Source: Porodaedalea pini (Eukaryota; Basidiomycota; Agaricomycetes; Hymenochaetales; Hymenochaetaceae). From it: 64,000 bases of DNA. This document shows positions 56,615-64,000 of the stretch, one piece after another. A model generated the notes under the pieces. The model saw nothing but the letters and a program-made list of their open reading frames with translations, had not been told where the DNA came from and ran no database searches. Within the stretch, counting starts at the first letter, position 1, and each line of letters opens with the position of its first letter. Made by a program: the position numbers and the translations under genes. Location: contig NBAY01000018.1 in assembly GCA_002794775.1 (NCBI GenBank), positions 248,001-312,000 of the forward strand. The letters run 5' to 3'.

Positions 56615-59600
56615 TCAGCCTGGGCGCACCGCTTCTAGACTTGGAGTGCTTGACGGCTCATTAGCAGATTTGAAGGTTTCCATCGACTCGGAGGTCGCCA
56701 GCTGCGGCGTCATTTCCGGAGGAGTAGAAGAGCCGAACGGCGAAAAAGTAGAAGTGAAACTTGAGTTGTTGGATCTGGCCAGACCCGGAGCGCTCGCCTG
56801 CCCAGTGAAGCCAAAGCCAGACGAGGGCGGAGGTGAGAAGAATCGTGGCGGGGGTGGCGATGATGCAAAATATTGTGATGGCGAGGTCACCTCGTTTGTG
56901 TCCCGTCGCATCCCTCGAATGGCGTTCATGTCAATAGATAATATACCGGCCGCTGAATGCCTTGAAAAGGCATCTTGAAGGCTCGAGAAAGAACCAGAGC
57001 CAAAGGATTGTAGACCCTGCTGGAGTCCGCTCCCATTGGCCACGTTCGTGGGTGTACGAACCCCAAGAGGGTTCTTGCTATACGACAGTCTGATACCACC
57101 CTTGACTAGGCCGTTTAGAGTGTGACCGTAATGTTCACTCAAAGCTTTTGTCGCATAAGTTACGTCTTCAAACTGCAGCGTAACATGAGTACAATCGAAT
57201 TATATGTAACGTATGTAACGCGATATCGACGTACCTCTACAAAGCACATTGGCCCGTTACTCTTCTGACGGAAGCAAAGCTTACGGTATCCGGGGCAACG
57301 AGCGAAGAGGCTGCGAAGATTGTCTTCGAGGAAGTTTGGCTGGTTCCCTGGGACCGGTGAGGTCGGAAGGTTTCCTACGTATAGCGTATTGATCTGCAAG
57401 AAGCTTCTGAGTAAGAAATTAGTCCATAAAGAACAATGAAGTCGAAGACGTACAGGAGGGTTCTGATCGGATGCGTTCCCTCGAGATCCCGGGCCAGAAC
57501 TTGACCCAGAGTTCGGCGAAGGTAGCTGAGGCGACATAGTCCCTTGCTGAGAATTAACATCGATATTGCCGATTGTGCGAGATACTTCTTCATCGACACT
57601 ACCATCGCTGCTTCGCGAACCCGAGACACTAGAAGAACTAGACGTTGGGATCGGCGGTAAGCCCTGTCCCTGGCTTTGAGGGGCCTGCTGTTGTTCAGGA
57701 AGCGAAGGCAAGAACCCTGAAGTCGACAGAGGAGCATCGGCCGCCGGCGAATAAGGTCGCGATCGTGAGCCAAGCGAAGACATGGAGGGCTGAGACGAGA
57801 GCGCCATGCCCGGCGTCGGAGAGAATAGTTCTGACTCCTGTGAAAGAGGATGGTCTGAGTTGCCACTGCGGGACGAAACCGACGCGGGACCAGTGGTCGG
57901 CTCTGTCGGGCTGTTCTCAAGCGACGGGGAAGGTTGTGCGCTCCCGAAGTTGGTTGCAATCCCAAGAGGCGCCGAACGCGTGGCGCCCATCCCGCCGATT
58001 CCACCGCTACCAAGATTAGCAAGTCTCGGAGGGTTTGGCCCGGATGAGATAGGCCACCCATCCATGCTATGAGCAATCACACTCTCCTGTGGAGAGAACA
58101 TCTGAGCACCGGGGAAGGGATAGCCACTGATACCATCCGAGGGTGAAATGACTGTTGAGAGCGACGGGTTGCGTTGCGCAGTAGCTACGGAATGAAATGC
58201 GTCATATGCCGCTTGATTACCCGCGCGCAGACGTCCATTCCGCTCCGCCTCCTTTTCCTTCCTCCGCTTTTCGCGCTCGCGCTCGTCTTCTTCGAGCCGT
58301 TCCCGAGGCCCGCGAGAGGTCTGGATGTTCAACGCATTAAGACTGTTCGCCAAAGAGCTCACCGACCCGAAGTCGCGCCTGCGACGGTTCTCACGTTCTT
58401 CATCCTGAGACTCCATTCGGTCGCGTCGCGCTAGTCCGCCAAGCCCCATCGCACCTAGCGTGCCAAGCTCGCGTTCGCGCGCGGTCAAACTCTCAGGACC
58501 GGGACCTGCTCCGGGCGATAGCATTCCTGTCATTGCGCTGATGTTCTCAGCTATACTGCTCAAGCTTCCGCCAGTCCCTCCGTTCATTGCGTTTCCCATC
58601 CCGCTTCCCATCCCTCCGCCTCCAGGCCCTCCGACGTTTACGCTCAACGGAGCCCCAAGAGGTCCAACCCCTCGCTTCGTGTGCAAATTCTTCTTCGCCA
58701 TCTCCGCCTTTAACACCGCGCCTTTCTCGATATCAACACGTCGGCCTTGCAGCAGGTCACGAGCACTGAGAGCCTCACTGCGCGTACGGAACTTGGCAAA
58801 CCCAATAATTTGCTTGCGCGGTGGACCAGGATTGGGTCCCTGTGGATTGTTCGGATTCGCATTACCTCCGCCCGCAAGGTCATTCGGGTCGACTGATGGC
58901 CACGATGCGCTTGTGCCGTCGCGACCATCAACGACGACACCGCCTTGATTCACGGTGAGGAGGTTGTATGGATCGTTTGCACCAGAGAAAGGGTAGCCAA
59001 GTTGGTACGATCCACGGCCAGGTGGATTGACGACATTCATGGATGAAGGAGCATTCGTTCCGTAAGCCGTTGAATCCTTGTTCGGGATCTTAAGAGTAGC
59101 AGCCTCGAATCCCGAAGAGAAGGTAAACATGTTTTGAAATTCGCGCTCCTTCAATTAAGAACCGATAGTCAGTAAGCTCGCACCCGTACCGAAAAGTAAC
59201 TAGCAGTAGAACGTACCTGCATATCCTCAGGAAATCCTACCACAAAAATTGTCGAAATCTCCTCCTGTTGAGTCGTAATACTAACATTCGAAAGTCCATT
59301 CGCGTGCGATACTCCAGGCCCTCCCATGGCTGCGCTATGATTTGTCGATATATGTGGGCCAAAAGGTGTCTGAGATTGAGGCTGCTGCTGAGCCTGCAGC
59401 ACGCCATTCGCAAATGATTGGTTGACAAAATTGTGAACATGTTGCTGCTGCTGCTGCGCTTGGTTCTGCGGAGGCTTAGTCATTTGATGGTTCTGCATCA
59501 TGACTGCGCCTGCGGGTCCGCCAGCGGTCGCATTGAACGGATCCATGTTCGTGAAAACGGGCTTGCCATTAGGTTTCATTGCTTGGCCCTCGTTCATGTA

Positions 59601-60377
59601 GTCATATCCACGAGTACCGTTGGGTTGCTGTTGCTGCTGCGTACCGAGCTGCGCGAGGGGCTGGTGCGTACCAAAAACGTCGGCCGCAGACAGACCGTTG
59701 TACTGATTATAGTTAATGGCATTCGAGTCATGGCTAAAGCCAGCCGATGGCGGCCCACCAACGGGCGGGCGAGCTCGAGGAGGAAGGAAAGATCCGAACA
59801 TCGAGTTGTTTCTGAAATTGGTGTTATCAAAGGGGGCTGTAGATGGTTGGGAGTCGTTGTCGGGGAAAGGGGAGAACTCCGACGAAGGCTCAGAGCTCGA
59901 GTTATTGTACAATGATTGCTGAGGGGTATGCATGAATTGCTCGCTGTGTGACGTATATGCAAGGTTGGATCGCTGGCCACTAGGCGAGTCGCTTCGCGGG
60001 GGTGGCTGAGAGTGAACCTGCATCTGATAGGAATAGGATACTCCTGAAGACTCGACAGATGACTGTGACGATGAGGAGCCGAAATTGCGTCCACCGACAC
60101 CACCACCTGCTATACTAGCGCCCGCCGCCTCTGAGTCAGACGAGAATACGGGATCGGTGTCTGCGTCGGTGTCAATTTGATCCAACAAGGAACGGTTGAT
60201 GAAGTCCTCGTCGGTGCGAACGTGCTGATGCACGGCAGCAGGAATGGGACGTTGCTGTACGATAGAAGACGCCACGGTGGCTGACGAAGGGCGTGGTGAG
60301 GTGGTTGTTGGCAAATAGGGGTATGCGCACGCGAGAGGGTGTTGTTGGACGACGGCGTTGACGACTCGAGACGACAA
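56615..60377 (-). CDS. SCW1: SCW1/WHI3-type RRM RNA-binding protein; true start not found
   Basis: Binds mRNA and in related fungi tunes cell wall, septum or cell-cycle transcripts. The long N-terminus is disordered with Gln and Asn runs ([16 protein letters not shown]). A split RRM follows: [73 protein letters not shown]. After a Ser/Gly/Pro linker comes the second [83 protein letters not shown]1/RNP2-like residues are present and this two-RRM layout is that of Scw1. At least three introns. The frame is open upstream to a TGA near 60390 without an ATG, and no - strand ATG occurs in any frame between 60377 and about 60760, so a 5' exon or inner start (M at about 60020) is needed. I give the open-frame limit. 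Confidence 0.8.
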
Positions 60378-61350
60378 CGAAATATCGCGTCAAACGCGCT
60401 AAAACACGCTCTTTGGGGAGCGACAAGGACGTCCTAATATGGTGGAATCGGATGGGTAGCGCTGGGATTGGTGACCAGAGGAAAAGTGTCGCCGTGCACG
60501 TTGTGGACGACGATGACGACGGAGATTGATGGCGACGCCCAAGTGCGGGGCCGCGACGATGAGGAGGGCAGAGTGACGAGTGCGAAGTAAAGCAGAGCAG
60601 AGCAGGGTGCCGGCTACTTAAGAAAAGTTGTGACAGTGACGGACGATGAGCGGGAGGGCGCGACCGCTGTTGGCGGGGTTCGGGAGAAAGTGGACGTCGC
60701 GTGTGCTATGCCGAGAGAGAGTACAGACGTTGTTTAGGGGATATTGCTAATTTGGGGATTCCATATCTCGAGATTATTTCCCACGCACGGACCACCTCCT
60801 TATGCCACGCACCTAAATCCCGGCGCACCCCGTCGACGACGGCGAGCATGCATTTGAAGCTGAGCACACCGTCGATGTAGCTAAGCCGGGTGTAGGATAG
60901 GTGGCTCTGAGTGCCATGGCCTCACTCGGACGCTGGTGTCTGTGCAGGGATGCTGGTGGAAGTAGGAGACTAAGAGGGACAAGTACGAAAAAGAAAGACA
61001 TCCCATCATCGATGTACTCCTCGTAATACACTAGTCACAGGTTCTCGGGCACAGGCCCACGTTTTACAACACATTTCGCTTTCATGTATTACTGTCAATT
61101 ATGTCCTGGCGTCTTGGCAACATTCTAACTACTGTTCAAAGCGTACTACAGAGTTCAATTACAATCTGTCCATATGCACAAAATAGCACACAAATAATAC
61201 ACTGTACAGATGCTTCAGCACGTAAAACCACAGCTACAGGGGCAACGGGCAGATCCCAAGACTCACAATACGTATCCTCGGGTATCGAATAAATCACATC
61301 ATTCCCAGCTCGAAGCTCGAAGAAGAGTCAGATCCTGCCCAAGCGAGCGG
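60378..61350. other. Upstream region of the SCW1-like gene
   Basis: 973 bases. It probably includes a long 5' untranslated region, perhaps with an unseen first exon and intron of the SCW1-like gene. A 72-codon frame on the - strand at 60813-61031 has a hydrophobic stretch (MSFFFVLVPLSLLLPPASL) but no other support. Nothing else is seen. Confidence 0.4.
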
Positions 61351-61737
61351 TCAAGCCCGACGAATATCAATGACAATCCCACCCGTCACAATCCCAAACG
61401 CCACCCATATCCCAAGTGCCCAGAGCAGCGCACCGACGAAACGCCACCGCGCGCGCGAGACCGCCTGCTGCATGGCGTATGGCGACCGCGGGTCGTAATA
61501 CGGCAAGAGTACGCCCTGCTGCAGCTGCTGCGGTATCGGTGTGGGCCCATACGCCCGATGCTGCTGCTGCTGAGGAAATGCGACGCCTGGCAAGGGCGCT
61601 TCGCTGGAGAAAGGAGCTGCGGCAGGCGGTGATTGAGACGTTGACGCGGATTGTCGTCCTGCAGAAGGTTCAGTTGAGTCGACGGAGGGGACGGCTGAGT
61701 AGGCTGGGGGCGGCGAATCGCCCTTCCCGGATGCCAT
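61351..61737 (-). CDS. Small PPAY-motif single-pass membrane protein
   Basis: Not a named family. A single exon of 128 codons from ATG 61737 (MASGKGDSPPPAYSAVPSVD) to the stop at 61351. Near the N-terminus PPAY is a PPxY motif that WW domains of Rsp5/Nedd4-type ubiquitin ligases bind. The middle is Pro/Gln/Ser-rich (AFPQQQQHRAYGPTPIPQQL). A C-terminal hydrophobic helix (FVGALLWALGIWVAFGIVTGG) ends a few residues before the terminus, preceded by Arg residues (AVSRARWR). This layout, with a cytosolic PPxY tail and one membrane anchor, is that of small membrane-bound Rsp5 adaptors such as yeast Bsd2/Tre or Ear1 in principle, but without sequence identity I can cite. Function is inference. Confidence 0.65.
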   Translation of the reverse strand: MASGKGDSPPPAYSAVPSVDSTEPSAGRQSASTSQSPPAAAPFSSEAPLPGVAFPQQQQHRAYGPTPIPQQLQQGVLLPYYDPRSPYAMQQAVSRARWRFVGALLWALGIWVAFGIVTGGIVIDIRRA

Positions 61738-63097
61738 GTTTGTCGTAATCAAGATACAAGCGAGCTGAAGAAGGTGTTGGCGGTCGTTGCAGCTGGAAAC
61801 GTTGTGCGTCACGCAAAAGGCAAGACGCACTGAATCAGGGCGAGGCCAATCTTGTCACGTCACGTCAAAAGTTAAATTCTTGCCTGCACGCTCGGCGCTC
61901 GCTATCGATATCGTTCACAGTACTAGTACATACTACTACTCAATTGCTGCGAGTCGCGCGTGCACAGATTTTTAGGTCGGAGCTCATATACTTACTTTGT
62001 ATAGTAATCAGGTGGCAACAGAAGTGTGTCTAGTGATTGTAAAAATTGCAGAATAACATGGAACACAGGAGGTGGCTTGAATTTGACTAGTATTACAGAT
62101 TGAAGTCAGGTTGAATGCTCAAATACATCAGAATGTGAATTGATTAACAGAATCACATTGTATGAGACATGTTGATGCTGATCCTCCGCGAGAAAAATAG
62201 TCAAAAGTGATTCTGAGTGAACTTCATCTCTTCCGGGTTCTCTTGCACCTCACCACTTCATTTATCTGCCCAACTTTCTTAATGAAAATTACTGTGAAGG
62301 AACTATTCTACATTTTGTACAGAGGAATCTGCTTTAAAAAAATAATTCATTGAGGTACACTTAGTTTAGCCCAAGAAACCTTTGTATTTTTATAAATAAT
62401 GTAGACATAAAAAATTACTCTGTATATTTTGTGATTCCACTTAATTCACACTATGTTATGATCTTTGCTTGATTTTTGATTACATGTTGAGGAAAATATG
62501 GAGCTGGCAAAAAGGGAAGATTTTGAGCATCACTTTTTTTTGACACTCCAACACTTGGGATCACTGCCGAGGAGCGTGGGAACGCACGCACAACTCGCGG
62601 CAATTGCGCACCCCCATTCACAGACAAGATCAAGATTTGGCTCTCAAATTACGAGCAATCAAGGGACTGTATACGCCAAGACTCCCGGCTCGGCCATGCA
62701 CACTGCACTATTTCCACAATAATCCATCAACCCGAAGATAGCCCGTGAAGTTAAACCGTCTTTGAAGAGATAGAAATATTCTCACAGACAAAAGAACATA
62801 ACCTGCACAACGAACGGTCTCTTAGAGCTTGTATAAATTATAAGGAATTTCTTGTAAATACATCGAGGAACGGAATTTGCAGCAAGTGGTTTGTCATATT
62901 ACTCATAATATTAATGTAGCCGAGATCCGAATGTGGCGAGGTGTCGCAGACTGATGTGACACATCATTCTTTACTTGCGATAGTCATACATCCGTTCTTT
63001 TCAGTCAGCTAGATATGAGTCCTTTCGCCAGGTTGGTCCCTCTCTTACCCTCCGACTCTGTCCACCTCTGACCGCCCATCCTCCTTGCGTCCTCTGC
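61738..63097. other. AT-rich intergenic region
   Basis: 1.36 kb, strongly AT-rich between about 61990 and 62500, then 62700-63000. No gene, RNA or transposon end is recognised. A 60-codon frame near 62451-62633 has no support. Confidence 0.5.
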
Positions 63098-64000
63098 ATG
63101 ATGCGCGTGAAAACCAGGGCCGCCGCGCTCGTTCTGTCCCTTGTGGGCGCAGTCATCAATTCCACCGTCGCCGCCCGCGTCCTGTCGTTCTGGCGTGTGC
63201 TCAAGTGGGAATCCGAAAGCGAGTGGGAGGGCTCCGCAGATGGCTGGCGGGTCGACAGTCTCAAGCTCGTGTGGATGCTTATCTCCGCGTACTTCACGAC
63301 CGCGAGCGTAGTGTGTGTGATCGGGGCCGTCGGTGTCATCAAGGTGCGTGGCATGTTCGTTGTCCGTCTTGCTCTTCCTTGATAAAGTCGCAACAGCGCA
63401 CCCCCGCCTTCGTGCGTCTCTATCGAGACTACTCGCTCGCGGACATCTGTTTCTGCGGGCTTCTGACCGTCGCAGCTGCACTAGCCTCTTTCCAGCCGTC
63501 CACACGCGCCACCATCTGCGAGGAGATCTCTGGGCAGCCCGAACTTTTGCGCGACCTCGCTGAGGCTGGCCTGAATCCTGAGAATTGTGAGCAATGGTTC
63601 GAGCACGCAGTGCTCGGCTTTGTCGCGATTACGGCCATCCTGCTCGTCGTCCGCGTAAGTCTCACTATCTGCCGCACGGCTCATGCGCTGTTTTCTGACG
63701 TAACTTCTTTTATGCTCATCCCGACTCCCGATCGCCGTGCAACCGATTTCGCCCGCCCCTGACGAATCATGTGGTGCAATCAACAGCTGCAATTTATCTT
63801 CACGGTATCGCATTTCTACAAGCAACTCGTGCGCCAGCGCATGTACGGCTGTATCGAGTTAGATGAGTCGGACGTACCGCTCAGCTCTGTCGAGAACGTC
63901 GACGGCAAGCCGCAGCGCGTATTCCTCCTCCCCGCACGTGCTCCACAAGACGTGTACATGGGAACAGCCAGTCTGCCCGTAACAGACGGCTCAATGCTTG
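63098..64000 (+). CDS. Multi-pass membrane protein of unknown function, 3' end outside window
   Basis: Not recognised. Start ATG 63098 (two tandem Met codons, MMRVKTRAAALVLSLVGAVI). Exons 63098-63343, 63397-63654 and 63787 to the window edge, with GT-AG introns of 53 and 132 nt. Hydrophobic helices appear at AAALVLSLVGAVINSTVAAR, LVWMLISAYFTTASVVCVIG, LADICFCGLLTVAAALASF and VLGFVAITAILLVVRLQFIF, so four membrane passes. A lumenal or extracellular loop holds conserved-looking Cys residues (RATICEE and NPENCEQW). The part after the last helix is cytosolic and polar (HFYKQLVRQRMYGCIELDES) and remains open at 64000. I associate this fold with uncharacterised basidiomycete four-helix proteins, without a name. 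Confidence 0.7.

Noticed and set aside
60813..61031. 72-codon - strand frame with a hydrophobic stretch
   Set aside because: It has no homology, no conserved context and a poorly placed start; it lies in the long upstream region of the SCW1-like gene.

Overview
This window is fungal nuclear DNA, most likely from a mushroom-forming basidiomycete (Agaricomycetes). It is GC-rich and gene-dense. Nearly every gene is broken by short GT-AG introns, usually about 50-65 nt. Single-copy eukaryotic housekeeping genes lie on both strands with no operon logic. I see no rRNA, tRNA, CRISPR array, prophage or intact transposon. All gene models were spliced by eye; exon joins were accepted only where frame and family similarity agreed.

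Layout, left half. A partial Ser-rich protein (1-2715, -) is followed by xylitol dehydrogenase XYL2 (2869-4584, -) and, divergently, a Ran1/Sks1-type kinase (5033-6414, +). A WRAP53/TCAB1 WD-repeat protein (6520-8580, -) is divergent from a WTAP/Mum2-like protein (9127-10388, +). A 2.6 kb microsatellite-rich gap follows. Next come a Pro/Ser-rich unknown (13043-13942, -), a secreted GH18 chitinase (15108-17070, +) behind a partly duplicated upstream block, a Srk1/Rck2-type CAMK kinase (17641-20111, -), a NIPA-type Mg transporter (20411-22397, -), the Sar1 exchange factor SEC12 (22902-24808, +), TAF9 (24929-25768, -), SmG (26267-26638, -) and an RGG protein (27019-28918, +).

Layout, right half. 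MDM10 (-), PKR1 (+), PSF3 (-) and a small mitochondrial protein (+) are packed into 29.3-33.0 kb with very short shared promoters. LEU1 (33150-35740, -) precedes a gene-poor stretch with a possible gene fragment. Then come an unknown disordered protein (37322-39277, -), SGF73 (40269-41405, -), the PP4 regulator PSY2/SMEK (41957-46066, -), acyl-protein thioesterase (46420-47358, -), TRM10 (47636-48856, +), NDUFAF5 (48998-50493, -), a three-finger C2H2 protein (50649-54883, +), an SCW1/WHI3-type RNA-binding protein (56615-60377, -), a small PPAY-motif membrane protein (61351-61737, -) and a partial multi-pass membrane protein (63098-64000, +).

The main unexplained pattern is that four genes (kinase, chitinase, RGG protein twice, TRM10) stay coherent only if one base is missing at a short homopolymer. 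The shift has the same direction every time, and the total exon lengths confirm it. Systematic homopolymer undercalling in the assembly is the simplest reading. Other points of note are a near-perfect 72-nt foldback inside a SEC12 intron, a 21-A run directly before a chitinase splice acceptor, a membrane-anchor-like leader lacking an ATG before the thioesterase, and no usable ATG for the SCW1-like gene. I did not find a convincing new multi-gene system; the window is mostly core eukaryotic genes.
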